DNA from: Adiantum capillus-veneris
Taxonomy: Eukaryota > Streptophyta > Polypodiopsida > Polypodiales > Pteridaceae
Assembly (NCBI GenBank): GCA_014529385.2
Contig: CM043959.1
Location: 4,583,045-4,647,044, forward strand
Direction: 5' to 3'
Length of the DNA stretch: 64,000 bases
This document shows, one piece after another, positions 22,307-34,611 of this stretch. Within the stretch, counting starts at the first letter, position 1, and each line of letters starts with the position of its first letter. The notes beneath the pieces were generated by a model that was not told the origin of the DNA, made no database searches, and worked only from the letters and a program-made list of their open reading frames with translations. The position numbers and the translations under genes are program-made.

Positions 22307-22314
22307 CACATGAA

Positions 22315-23180
22315 ACTTGCAATTATCTATAGCACAAGTGTGGAAAAGTCATGTAAAATTTTCTACGAGGTCTCTTCATTTTTTCTTTAGTTTATAAAGT
22401 CAATTTTTTCATTTTATCAGTCGCAGTCTTACGGGGGTCCACCAGATGAGTATAGTTCTTGATCATGATAGCTTCTAAGATGCAAGGTTATATTTTTAAC
22501 AGACCCTTTAGCTAACAGACCCTCTAGCTAACAGACCCTCTAGCTAAAATATTTTAGCATATCAAGAGAGTTTTCTTAAATACATTGTGTGATGCACGTA
22601 GCATTTAATCTAAATTTGCTAAAAAAAGAACAGTAAAAGTGTCGTGTTTTGGTACCAAACTAGTGTTAATTAAGCACACTGCGTGGGCCCACCATAACGT
22701 GTGACTACTCATTGGTGGCTGTCCTAAAATGCACTATTTTAGCCATCTTAGTTATAAAGAGGAAACTATGAACTTCTAGACAAGGGATACGGTTCTTTTT
22801 TGAGTTGTGACATTGCTGTTCTGCGTGGTAATACCAAGTCCTCATTGGCAATGTTCAATTCGTCAGCTCAACCACACCATTGTGCCATGTCGTTGTTGCT
22901 GGTTTTGCCACATCAGTGGCGAGGTCATGTCTTCATCCTGTGACGGAGTGTCCCATACCTCGTATTTTCACATGTTCATGAAAGTGCATGCTAATGTGAT
23001 TTAGGTATACTGTGCCTCACACTATCGTGAAGGGGGTTTCAGGTCGTATTTTTTACGTTGTGTGCATTACTATCATTAGATTTGTGGAGATTTGACAGAT
23101 AGCTACTGTCTGCTTTGAGATTAAGGGCATACTGTTTGTGTTTAGTCTTGTGGTTTTATATATTAATGCGCTTTATGCAG
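22315..23180. other. Non-coding stretch upstream of the first visible ferrochelatase exon
   Basis: No exon is recognised in any frame. A 16-bp unit (ACAGACCCTCTAGCTA type) is repeated three times at about 22499-22547. The stretch ends in a normal acceptor, TTTATGCAG. It is most simply the 3' end of a ferrochelatase intron. Confidence 0.6.
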
Positions 23181-25793
23181 GCCAATGCATTGAGGACGGC
23201 TTTGGAAGAAAAGAACATGCCAGCAAAGGTTTATGTTGGTATGAGGTATTGGCATCCTTTTACCGAAGAAGCGATTCGGAAGGTACTGTGCTTTTGCTGT
23301 TCACAGCTCTCTCTAATGTTGTTCACATGGTTACCAATGAGTATATACTATTTCTTCTTAAGATTGTGTAGATGTCTCCCATGTGCTACTCGATGAGATC
23401 TTGTTGGTTTACTCGAATCTTTAATCTCTATGCCCTATCGTGACCCCTCTTAACCATCCACTCACCCTTCATGGCCAGACTAGGGGAAGTATGAGCTTTT
23501 GACATCCAAACTCCAAGAACTATGTCTCTTGAAACTGCAGCGTTATCTAGCTTTCCACCTAAGCCTCAGTCACTGTCGAAATAAAGTTTTACTCACTTTT
23601 TAATCAATGCAACTGCTATTTTTTCCCCTTTGGTAGCCTTTGTTGTAGTCGGGGAGGGGCCTTTGCAGGTTTTGATCTGCAAGAATCTCCAGCTCTTTCC
23701 CTGCTTGCTCTCTTTTCTCCAAAATCTTTCATTAAACCTCAGGAAAATTGCAAGGCATAGCTGTTTGTTGTTTTCATGGAACAAAAACAGGCAAGCTTGG
23801 CTTATAATGCTATATCTAAATTTTCCAGATAAAAAAAGATCGAATTTCAAAGCTTGTGGTCTTACCCCTTTATCCCCAGTTTTCTATTTCAACAAGCGGT
23901 TCAAGTCTTAGACTTTTGGAAGAGATTTTCAGGTGATTTTACTTTTAGATCTTGAAAGTAGGTTTTAAAATTTTTGTTGGTATGCCTGAATCTGTTCTCT
24001 TAAGCATGCCCTTCTTAATTATACCCAGGGAGGATGAATATCTTGTGAACATGCATCATACTGTTATACCATCTTGGTATCAAAGAGAAGGATATGTGAA
24101 GTCTATGGCTACCTTAATACAATCAGAGCTAGAGACTTTCCAAAAACCTCGAGAGGTATGTTAATGTTTGCATGCCAATGGGTTTACGCCACTGATTTCA
24201 CATCGGATTTTTAATCACGCCATTCTGTTACTCTTATTTTAAGCTTTCTTTTTGCTTGAGAAGGAAGGTAGCAGCCCTTATCTATGTGATGATAGTATAA
24301 AGTAGTGCTATAGTGTGAATGCTTCTCCTTTGTTTTGCTCCGCCGGTTTTACATTGAATGTTTGATTATTCTTATGTTATTTGCGTTTCAAGCTTTCAAG
24401 AAGTTTGCAGAACTTATATCTTTGATGACAGTGTAGTGTCCATAGTTCTCCTAGTTTAGATGGAATTCAGTTTGCATAATTCTCCAAATACCTGCAGTGT
24501 CCATGATTCTCCTAGCACATAATTACTAGATTTAGGTGTGATTAAGAGATGTGGCAAGGGGCATTTATTACATACTATGAGAATCATTTCTTCCTTGGAC
24601 ATGATGATGTGTCATTAGCTTACGCTATAGTGAAGGAGGCAGGGGCCTTCACGAACTCATACGTTTTGCTTATGGAATTAAAGTTGAAGATGCTTCTTGA
24701 CGTCTTGAATAGACATAGCTATTTGTGGTGTTGTTAACTCTAAATGAAGCATTAGAATCGAGCATTTTGTTTTCTTTGTTCAACCAGGTCATGATTTTCT
24801 TCTCAGCCCATGGTGTACCACGGGCGTATGTTGAGGAGGCCGGTGATCCTTACAAGGATGAGATGGAACATTGTGTACGGTTGATAATGACTGAGCTTAG
24901 GCTAAGGGGGATACCGAATGATCACACCCTCGCCTATCAAGTAGGGCACATATATTTTTTATCAAGCTCCAAATTGTGCTCTGGGGTCTTTTATGCAGAG
25001 TGTTTTTTGGATTGTTACAGAGTAGAGTTGGACCAGTAGAGTGGCTGAAGCCTTACACTGATGACACCATAAGAGAACTGGGAAGAAGAGGTGTCAAAAA
25101 TCTGCTAGCTGTTCCCATCAGGTTCGGTGTTTGTGTCAACAGCAGCTCACCTTCTCAGTCTGTCTGTCTTGCTTTTGAATACTGAGTTTGTTTGTGCTAT
25201 CATCCATGCTTTGGAGGATAGGCTTAGTTGTATGAGTGTTGTATAAAGGTTCATGAAGAAGTCACTTTTGACCGTTTTGCAGCTTTGTCAGTGAGCACAT
25301 TGAGACATTAGAAGAAATTGATGTTGAATACCGTGAGCTTGCGTTGGAATCTGGAATAAGAAATTGGGGCCGTGTACCTGCATTGGGGTGCGAAGAAACT
25401 TTCATAAGAGACCTGGCAGATGCGGTGATTGAAGCTTTACCATATGTAGGAGCGATGGCTGTTTCTAACCTCGAAGCACGACAGGTATGCTTGCTGGCCT
25501 TGAAAAGGTGGAGAGGGTTTGCATGATGGTGGTTAAATGGTCTGTTCTTATTGCTGTTGCCCCCACAGTCTTTGATACCCTTGGGTAGTGTGGGAGAGCT
25601 GCTAGCCACATACGACACTCAGCGAAGAGAGTTACCACCTCCCGTTCCTGTCTGGGAATGGGGTTGGACAAAGAGTGCAGAGACTTGGAATGGCAGAGCA
25701 GCGATGCTGGCTGTCCTCGCGTTGTTGTTGCTGGAGGTCAGCACTGGACAGGGGATTCTTCACCAGATGGGCATTCTGCCTCTTTTTCACTAA
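23181..25793 (+). CDS. FC2: Plastid ferrochelatase with C-terminal LHC-like helix, 3' seven exons (partial)
   Basis: Ferrochelatase inserts iron into protoporphyrin IX, the final step of haem synthesis, at plastid membranes. Seven exons with GT-AG borders read as one frame: 23181-23282, 23829-23932, 24029-24155, 24788-24940, 25021-25121, 25283-25484 and 25569-25793 (TAA). They encode 337 residues. Visible motifs are [11 protein letters not shown] (exon 1), [15 protein letters not shown] (exon 2), [13 protein letters not shown] (exon 3), FFSAHGVP with the catalytic His at 119 (exon 4), [10 protein letters not shown] (exon 5) and [11 protein letters not shown] with the His/Glu pair at 201/203 (exon 6). 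The final exon carries a linker and a chlorophyll-binding-like helix, ETWNGRAAM (301-309), then a hydrophobic stretch. This tail marks the plastid type named FC2 in Arabidopsis. The transit peptide and about 170 N-terminal residues (including the LLNLGGP region) are absent from the window. All seen exons are intact, so the gene may well be active. Confidence 0.96.
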
Positions 25794-26388
25794 ATTGGGC
25801 TCAGGTATTTGCTGTCAATCTCTTGTATCAATCTATTGAAGGGAAACTGCTCACTGCGAGCAAAGCTTGAGCAGATCAAACAGCTCTAGTATATTCACAG
25901 GAAATGTGTATAAAAGTATTTGTAATACCCTGTGAGGGTCTACAAGGCAGGGATTTTTGTAACGTGGATCATCTAGCTCGATAACACATTTCCTGAAGCC
26001 GTATACGAGTGACACCCATTTGTATATCCAGCACAGATTTTGGCGAGGTACTAATCATGATGGTGCTGTAATAATATTGAGAGAATTGTATAGGATTCTA
26101 GCTATCGTCTTCCAAAGGACACTGATTAAATGAAATTTGTAAGCATGCTGCTGCAGCAGCTTCGCTGTTTTCTGGTGTACTTCCACAAGAGTCGGGAATG
26201 TCTGCTCTACTGCTTCAACAGGCTGAGTTTTTTAAGAAGCTTGCTACGTTCTTTGCATTCTCTTGTTGTTTCTCTTGAGATGTGAGCATCTTGGAACTGA
26301 AAAGTTCAAATTGTTTTTAAAGGCAGAAACACAAGCCTGATAATGAATTGTGAGTTCGAAGGTCATTTCTGTGTTGCAATAAAATAGA
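25794..26388 (+). other. Ferrochelatase 3' untranslated region and downstream flank
   Basis: Directly follows the stop. No second gene is seen. Part of it (25967-26214) is duplicated at 28394-28622. The transcript end cannot be placed from sequence alone; AATAAA-like and T-rich motifs occur around 26100 and 26378. Confidence 0.55.
25967..26214 (+). repeat. Segmental duplication of the ferrochelatase flank, copy 1
   Basis: Shares long blocks with 28394-28622, such as TAGCTCGATAACACATTTCC and GTGTACTTCCACAAGAGTCG. There are scattered substitutions and one internal indel of about 20 bases. Confidence 0.9.
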
Positions 26389-26505
26389 GTGAAGGCTGCT
26401 GAGAAAAAGCACGATGAAGGAGTGTTGGGAGTGTGGAAGAGAGCTTTCAGTGAAGGCTGCTTAGAAAAAGCACGATGGAGGAGTGGAGTGTGTAAGAGAG
26501 TTTTC
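26389..26505 (+). repeat. Diverged 61-bp tandem duplication
   Basis: Two units, 26389-26449 and 26450-26505, both beginning GTGAAGGCTGCT and containing GAGAAAAAGCACGATG or its variant. The second unit has several changes and is shorter. Confidence 0.85.
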
Positions 26506-26810
26506 GGCGCATACAGATATTTGCCTGGCCCTTTCAATCTACAGTATACCTACTCAGGTAACAAAGAAAACTCCTTATGGTGAGCTCATGGCAGGTTGTC
26601 TCACGATAGTTTTCTAAGAGAAGAATCTTCTGGATTTGCTCTACAGATGTGTTGACAAATCCAAAGGTTTTACTATGCAGGAGCTGCTGTAATTTCTTCA
26701 TCCACTGGTTGAAAAAGAGCAAGAGTTTCGCTATGCAAGAGAGACCTTGCTTTGGGTACTTGTTCAGCTTGCGTGGCCATTCCACTTTATACATCTGCAA
26801 CCTCAGAGGA

Positions 26811-26965
26811 GGGTGGAACGTGGAATTTGACGATTTCTACTTCACTTTCGACTCTAATAGTCACCATAGAGGAAGGAAGAGCATGTATGTAGGGTGGAAC
26901 GTGGAATTTGACGATTTCTACTTCACTTTCGACTCTAATAGTCACCATAGAGGAAGGAAGAGCAT
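26811..26965 (+). repeat. 81-bp tandem duplication, copies identical
   Basis: The 74 bases at 26811-26884 recur exactly at 26892-26965 (start GGGTGGAACG, end AAGAGCAT), with a 7-bp spacer. Perfect identity indicates a recent event or an assembly duplication. Confidence 0.95.
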
Positions 26966-27768
26966 AGAGGATAGTCACAATTCAGAATTCAGAATGGTTT
27001 TTTAATTCAAGACACGTTCCAACTCAGCATTCTTCTTCGGACATTCATTTGTGGTGCTGTCATAAGGCTCATACAGCAAGGACACAACAGCGACGTGCTT
27101 TCAATGAGCCAGAATGCCATGCCGTCTGAGTCTGTTTTTGTCAAATTCATCCATATTAAATTTTGAAGTATTGTATGCCTTTATATTTTTGCGACACTGT
27201 TGACCCCTGGAGTGGCGGTAAAGTACATTCATTGAGCTTATAAGAGAAAGCATGTACGGTGAGTTTGGGTTCTCCTTTTGTTTTTTTTTCATTTTTTGAA
27301 GAATTACCTACAAATTTGAAATTACAACACACATCCGACCCCTGTAGGTGGAGGTAACCCGACTCTTTAGGTGAGTCTTCCCGGCCGGATAAGATTGGCC
27401 AACCTATCATATGGGCTAGGGGAACACGGGTTCTCCTTTTTGATTTCTCTACCTTTGTTAAAACAACTTTGTTAAAACAAAGACGTCCCACTAAGGACCT
27501 GATCCGTAAGATTCAAAAGTGTGATGCACAGAGGAGAGAAAGAAAGATGGGAGAGAATGTGGAAATAGAGAGAGAAGTGGAGAGTGTGTCCTTTTCATGG
27601 CGACAAAGAGAGAGAGAGAGGGAGATGGAGGATGCACCTAACAGAGAGGGAGAGGAAGAAAGAGTGTACATTTATTATTTATTTATTTAGGCTTCTAAAT
27701 TTTCTTATTTTATTTTCTGAGAAAAACTAAAGGCACCCCAATGTTGCATGTCAACACGCCTGCCGCAG

Positions 27769-27800
<32 letters not shown>

Positions 27801-28393
27801 TGGTTGACCCTGAATACTGGCATGATTTTGACAATCGTATGCATGCAATATTAACAAAAATAGATATGGATGCACATGATATCCACATGCACACACTCAT
27901 ATACGTCTTTGCATACAAGTACTAACACTTTGACTTGTGATACACATCGTGTGATGCAGAAAAATCTTGTATGCGTGAATACGATGGCTACCAACAGTGT
28001 CGCTTTGTTGGGAAGTATATAAGGTCATGATTGGCATACCTCCTTGGATACTTTGACCCAAACAATGTTTTTGTGCACACTTTGGTTTCCTTCATGCACA
28101 CCCAAATTGCTACTCCTTTGGTTTTCAAGATATACCAATAAAATCCATCGTATTTTTGGGTGTATATTTGTTACTAATTTGTGCTGGTGGTCTTTAATGG
28201 AAATGCATGTATTCTCACGTGTTCCAATATGATAGCATACTTGGTATCTTGAAATCATTAAAGATGGGCTAACCGTTAAGAGCCTTTGGTGTTATAATGA
28301 GCTCATTGTGATGTACTGCCCTTCGGTACACTATATTACATTGAGTAGCTCATCATAACATCGACAAATCTTGAGGCGGCACTTGTAGCAAGT
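26966..28393. other. Non-coding stretch with purine-rich and CA repeats
   Basis: No gene is recognised. A GA-rich run lies at about 27535-27665, and a (CA)n tract of about 30 bases at 27770-27799. Confidence 0.5.
27770..27799. repeat. (CA)n microsatellite
   Basis: About 15 uninterrupted CA units. Confidence 0.95.
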
Positions 28394-28622
28394 GATCATG
28401 TAGCTCGATAACACATTTCCTGAAGCCGTATATGAGGGACACCCATTTGTATATCCAACACAGATTTGGAGAGGTAATAGTCATGATGGTGCTGTAATAA
28501 TAATACTAGCTAGCGTCTTCAAAAGGACACTGATTACAAGAAATCTGTAAGCATGCTGCTGCAGCACTTTCGCTGTTTTCGGGTGTACTTCCACAAGAGT
28601 CGGGATTGTCTACTCTACTGCT
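28394..28622 (+). repeat. Segmental duplication of the ferrochelatase flank, copy 2
   Basis: Second copy of 25967-26214 in the same orientation, 2.4 kb downstream. It lacks a segment near the TAATAATATTGAGAG part of copy 1. Confidence 0.9.
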
Positions 28623-31600
28623 CTACTGTTTTCTGGTGTTGAATATCCCCATCAGGAGTCAGGAGGCAGACACATTGAAACACAAAGTGAAGGCCTACAT
28701 CGTATCTTGAGCCAGCACTTGTAGCACGTGTTGTATTGAGTCGATACTGGAAAGCTCTCCTAGCATAACATCGACAAATCTAGGCGAACATTTTATCTCT
28801 ACAGCACATTCATCGGCAAACTATAGCCAGGACTCTAACCTCACAGGTAGGTAGCTTTGAGTACATGATAAAGGGAGATATACAACATATATAGTACATT
28901 GAAGGAATATGTTTTTTAGGTGCCTACTGTAACGGATGCATTTTTCAAACAAAAGGTTACGTCTAATATTTGATGTATGGTTAGAAAATAGATTGTAGGT
29001 TTAACATTCACAGGTCATATGATGAATGTATATTGGTTTTTTTTTTTGAAAAATTGTCAGCAAAACAAACGAGGTTTTGGTGAAATTTCTGCAGGATATT
29101 TTTGTAAATAAGATAATTGATTTGCAGGAGAACATTATGCTTGCTGGACTTTTGCTGATTGCTGATTAGTAGAGAATTTTTCAACTAGCCGATAACTATG
29201 CTGGACTCTTGTACATCGCCTTTTAGACTCCTGAGCTATGTTAAATAGTTGTATAAATAGTTGTTGGCCATAACTAGTTGTTGATCGTTGTACAAATGAC
29301 CATAACAAGACTCATGCTAATCTCAATGTACTTAAACCTTGTGTTAGGATTTGAAGGGCAACCTATTCTTTCAAAAGATGGGTTGTAGAAAAATGCACCC
29401 TTCCCTATAGAAGGGTCTATTTTCAGTTTGCCCTTCCAATGAGAAAATTTCGCATAATTTACAAGGCAAGATACTATATTCTGTCAATGAGTATAACCAA
29501 TATACATATAGATATTGTAAATGAGCATTAATATATATAAAATGTTTTTTAATTAGCCCTTCCATTGACATGTATTCTATTTTTTCACCCTTCTCTATAG
29601 AAGGATAATTTTTGAACAAGCCCTTCCAATGACAGACTCAAAAAAAATTTGGCCTTCATACGACCGGCAAAATGCCTTAAGAAGGCAGATGGGCGTCAAA
29701 TCCTATCAGTGCAAGTTAAACCTCTCAAGCATAAATAAATAAATAAAACTTTTGGGGAGAGCTCTCACCCATCTTCTCGAACCACTGTAACTCGTCGTAC
29801 TTAAATGAAAACCTCTTCAAAACCCATAAGAATGGTTGAAAACCGATGAAAACTAGGAAACATCTCTTTGTGGTCCAATGTGCATTTTGAACGAGCTAAA
29901 ATTATAATATCTGGGCTAGATTCTGAGCTCATTTTGAACAAGCTTGGTTAAGTTTCACAAGCCTTAGTTTGGCAGCTTAAGAGTGAAATTAAGACTCCAT
30001 CTGCTAATCAGGAGAGGCATAGAGCCAATTTTGTGCAAATCTGGGTATTGAGGAGCCATTTAACCACATTTTGGGTTAAAGTCATCTCTAGCTCACTTGA
30101 GTTAGGGTAAGCCAACTTTTTTGAACTTGAAAAACCATCACCTGAAAAAATTAGAGGTCAACTCACTGGACGCTATATGTGACGGTTTTTTCCACTAGAT
30201 TCCCTGGATTTTGTAAATGGTCTTCTCACCTTCATTTTCAAAATTTAAAGGTAATTTCTAAAATTGTAGGGTCTCTTTTTTTTGTTGAAAAATTGGGAAA
30301 TGTGGAGCTTGTACCGAGCGGCAAGAGGAGAAGACGATGATACCATTGGAAGTAGGTCACACAATAGTATGGGTAGTCATGTGGTCGCATAGATGTAAAG
30401 GGCAGCAACAACAACAACAACAAGACTCGAGTAGTGAGGGCGAGCATGGATTCACTTGACCCCAATGCCCATCGCGCACCCTGCTCATGATTTCTCATCT
30501 GCATTTACCTCCTTGGCTAGCTTCACTTTGAAGTTTCAAGGGATTGATGACGCCTCCCTTGCCTGCTCATTGAAGTTGGAACTCCCATCCTTGCCCATCG
30601 ATTTCCTCCCCAATGCCATAGCTTGACAGTCTCTACATGATCCCACACATAAAACCACCAACTGCTTCCTCAGCCGAAGCCCGTCTTGACCTTACCCATT
30701 GAACACTGCTCTTTCCATTCTTGCCTATGCTGGAAATAGCACTTGCAAGCCCTTGACAAGTGCCTGCCTTCCATCGACTGACCCTTGTTTTGCATGCATG
30801 CATGCCTGTGTGTATGCACTCCATAATTAACCTCTGCTCCTCTCCTAATCTCGCTTATCATTGCTCCTTCTGATCAACTCACCTTTGATCAGACATGATG
30901 TGTCAAAGAAGAACGCATGCCAGCAACATTAAGATGTTGTTTGCGAGTGCATGTTCTTGCTGTGCTACTGTGCGGCCAGTACAACTACTACTAGTGTTGA
31001 TCAGTTGAGGCATCACCTCATGATCTACGACCGAGAGCACATATTGATCAACGACCCACCGAAGAAATATACTGAGCTCAGGTCCTGTATGGACTTGGTA
31101 ACTGCTTACAAGGCATATCAATTGACATTCTTTTGTAGATTTAATTGCGACAATATTGGTAGCCAAAACAAGTTATATTTACAGCTATAATCTAAACTAC
31201 ACAGGCTTCTGTAGTGAAGCTCATCTCATGGATGCTAATTATAATTGTGATCTAAATTACATAAATTATAATTAATTGGTTGATTAACTTTGACAAATTG
31301 AAAAGCTTTCTGATCTTGCTAGCCCTCTTTAGACCCCTCATCCCAGGCTTCTTGGTGTCAGTAAGACCAGGTAGATGTTGCTCCCCTTGCAAGGTTCAGA
31401 ACAGATAGATCAAGGCTCGCAATGCACCCTCTCTTAGACTAATTGCGCATGCGTTCACCCTTTCTCCTTCCATACCCTCGGAAATAGGAAGTACCTTGGT
31501 CCATTAAGATTCAAGCACGGCCTGCAAGGATGAGAACGTCTCCTTGCTTCATAGGGAAAACCTTGCTTATCACAGGCCCCTATAATAGGCGCTTGTTATA

Positions 31601-31703
31601 GAAGGCCCGTACTTTGGAGTCATCATCAATCTCTTGTTTTTTCTAGTAGCAACGAGAAGGTGTACTCGTCTCCCACGCTCCCTCTCTTGTAGGTGAAAGC
31701 TCG

Positions 31704-31746
<43 letters not shown>

Positions 31747-33850
31747 GCGCATGCACTCACGCACGCACACATTTTTAGGTACTCGTACAATTGTAGCTCT
31801 ACACCGGACCAAGATTAGCTTACAAACTAAGTCTCACTACCTGAATCGGGGATCTTTTCCACCAAAAAAAAAGACTTGGAATGGGCAATTACTCTGTATG
31901 CATTGCAATCCAGGACCCTTCGGACTAAATCTAAAATTCTCCCCTTAAAGGGCATGTGCTTAACCTTAGTGGGATAAACACATTCACTAGAAGAGCTTAA
32001 ATCCTAAATCCCCATATGATGGGGCCCTTCACTCAGTACTTAGCCTCCTTTGGTAAAATCTACGAGTAAAAATGTTTCCCCCAAATGGAACGCCTAGCTC
32101 ATTTATGTGATACATTATTACCTACTGGCATGTGTGCACACTTCACGCCCCACTCCCTGCCTCGCTCTCGAGAAGCTCTCTCTGCTATGCATGTGCACTG
32201 ATTGAGTATACGGCTCCTTCTCTCTCCCACTGAGGTTACCATGGCAACTGTTGTCTGTATCGAAGCCTCGATATTCTGACGTGTTGATGAATGAACGTGG
32301 AAGGGATTCTCCTTGCTAGCGCTACTGAGTGCATTCATCGAAGGTGCTCCAATATTTAAATGAGGTGAGCGATGCTCTATGCCCCTCACTTAGCCTTGTC
32401 CTTTGCGTATTGTGTGTGTATGTGAAAGGGAGTTTTTTTGAGGGCTTCCTTTGCTCGAGTGTCTGATGTATAGCTATCGAATTGGTGGAGCATGGGGATA
32501 CTTCTCAAGTCGGTGACTTATCGAAAACTTCTCATTTTTTATTTCAAGCATAGGACCTGCTCTCGCTTGGGTGGTGATATGATGAATACATTGAGTTGGG
32601 TTCTGTTTTTTTCATTACACTACACTGACTGGTTTTATATGGTGGATGCTTATATACCTTGGTTTGCAAGAACCCATCTATTATCTGTGCAATTGTGATT
32701 GTGGTTGGGTTGTTTGGTATGGTGTTTTATTGGCCATGTGCAAGAGACCATCCCGTTCAACTCACAATATTTGGTTCTCTCTTGCTTTTTACTCTATTAG
32801 ACGACTTTTTTATAATGTGTTGTACACCATGCAATGGGTTTGAATATTTAGGAGGGTTAAAACACCTCTGGTTGGCTTTCGAGGATCTTGCAGAATTACT
32901 ATCTTAAAAACTTTGAAATAGGCTTTTTTTTTGACAGATATTGGCTCGGTATGATAACTGGTTACGACATAGAATTTGGCTTGGTTTAAAAACCATGCTG
33001 CCTGAGTTGGTAAGGGAAGAGTTGGTGGGTTAGACCCTTGTTATTTGCAAGCTTAAATTATTGTATAGGCATCATTGGATACTCCCTACCCAAAAGGCGC
33101 TAGTCACATGTAGTTTGGGTTTTCTTAGTGGGGGAATTTGCGTACTGTATGTGTCATTCTCTTGCTATGGATGGCTGTTGTTGCATTTGATATTGGGATA
33201 CGCTGCTAGCGTAATAATGATGCCGTCTTTGGGTTATTGTACCGCTCACTAGGATTTCGATCATATTACAGGTTTTTATGATTTTTTTCAAATTAGGCAT
33301 GGCAACAATACGTTTCTGGCTACAATCTTTTTTTTTTTGAGATTTTGATACCTCTTATTTAATCTAGTCTGGGTGATTTGTTTTTGGCTTGATATGCTTA
33401 GCTGAGCTTGATTCCTAAACCAAACAAAGACATGTATCGTTTGTCTTAGGGCAGTGTCTAATGATGAAATTTAGGCTACTATGGTTTTCATGATGGTCTT
33501 TTGGACAGAGGCGGTAAGTGGGATACCTGTACACTTGGTTGATTTAGAAGAGTTGTTTAATTGGTTTTGCTACATCAAGAAAGAGCATGCCAACCTTGCA
33601 AAAAGTTTATGGTGTTATATGGCTGAGATATAGATACAAAATATCTTTGGGCTTATAAATGGTATTAGGACACTTGGATCAGAAGGGGTGGTGGCCTTTC
33701 GATCATAATGATATGTGTGTTAATATCTATTCATGTAAGGACATGGGTCCTACGGGCAAGGCCACTGGCATGGCCAGACAGTGTGTACGTTAGGGGGAGG
33801 CTATAAGATAGCACGGTTAGGTGGGGACTAGCACACGCATTATCACCACC
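28623..33850. other. Five-kilobase stretch without recognisable genes
   Basis: I see no protein domain, LTR pair or RNA gene. The open frames are short and of low information. Local structure: two related 50-base blocks with CACCCTTC[CT]CTATAGAAGG at 29387-29440 and 29587-29635, and a (CT)n tract at 31703-31746. It is probably decayed repeat DNA. Confidence 0.5.
31703..31746. repeat. (CT)n microsatellite
   Basis: CT units with one TTT interruption, followed by CGCG and CGCACGCACAC. Confidence 0.95.
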
Positions 33851-33857
33851 CTTTCAT

Positions 33858-33869
33858 TGGTATCTGAGC
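33858..33869 (+). promoter_or_regulatory. Probable primer-binding site of element D (initiator tRNA-Met type)
   Basis: TGGTATCTGAGC differs by one base from the consensus and follows a CA dinucleotide (CCCTTTCA). The bases before it would then be the end of an LTR whose start I cannot place. Confidence 0.55.
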
Positions 33870-34137
33870 TATTTTAGGGAGAGGGGAAAAGCGGTTGCAT
33901 GTGCATGCGACGTGCTACTTCCCTCCCACGATCCCGAGACAACGACGTCTCCTCTGCACAGCAAAAAGAAGACAAGCACAATTTTCTGTGCGCAACGTGC
34001 GAAGACAGATAACGAAGGCCGGCCGCAACCACCCGACCTACGTTCCCCACAGCACATGACCAAGACAGGCGACCAAGGCAAATTGGATCGACAACTTTAT
34101 GGCATCGAGGCTTCGTTGCCGCCGTTGGTTGCAAGTG

Positions 34138-34212
34138 TAGGAAGGCCGACTTAACCCTTGCATGAACGAGGGTTGAACCCACCCACCCCATGGAGTAAGA
34201 GGCCAACACTTT
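34138..34212 (-). other. tRNA-like sequence, possible SINE head
   Basis: Read on the minus strand it has an A-box-like TAGCTTGATGG about seven bases in, then a B-box-like GGTTCAACCC about 45 bases later. The stems pair poorly, so it is not a working tRNA gene. It may be a tRNA-derived SINE fragment or a degenerate tRNA relic. Confidence 0.35.
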
Positions 34213-34611
34213 ACCATCAAGCTATTGAGACTTCTTGTGTATAACAAGGAAATATAGCATACTTGTGTTGACAAGAAAGCTAGAAGGAAAGGGGAAGTTT
34301 CAAACTTCAAGGAGGTAGTTTCACCCTTCCTTTTCACTTCTTGGAGGAAGACAAATTTTCCTTAAAAAATTTATTTTTTCTTTAAGGAGGTAGATTCAAA
34401 GTGAACAAAAACCTTCACAAAAACAACGAGTTTTTGTGAAGAATCAACAAAGGTGTTCTTACGACGAATGACACGTGAAGCGCTACAACTTTCGTAAGGC
34501 GAGAGTCGAATGCAACGCAAATTGTCGAGCATAAAAAACACAAAGACTTCAAGCTTCACAAGGTATAAATTGATGTTTTTTTTTCTCTCTTTATATTAGT
34601 GTGTGTTTACC

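Noticed and set aside
23283-23828. Missing ferrochelatase exon between exon 1 and the EDEYLVNM exon
   Set aside because: The exon is present at 23829-23932 with good borders ([15 protein letters not shown]), so this part of the gene is complete.
32492-33252. Hydrophobic short frames suggesting a membrane protein gene
   Set aside because: They are short, overlap in different frames, lack splice-consistent continuation and come from T-rich DNA.
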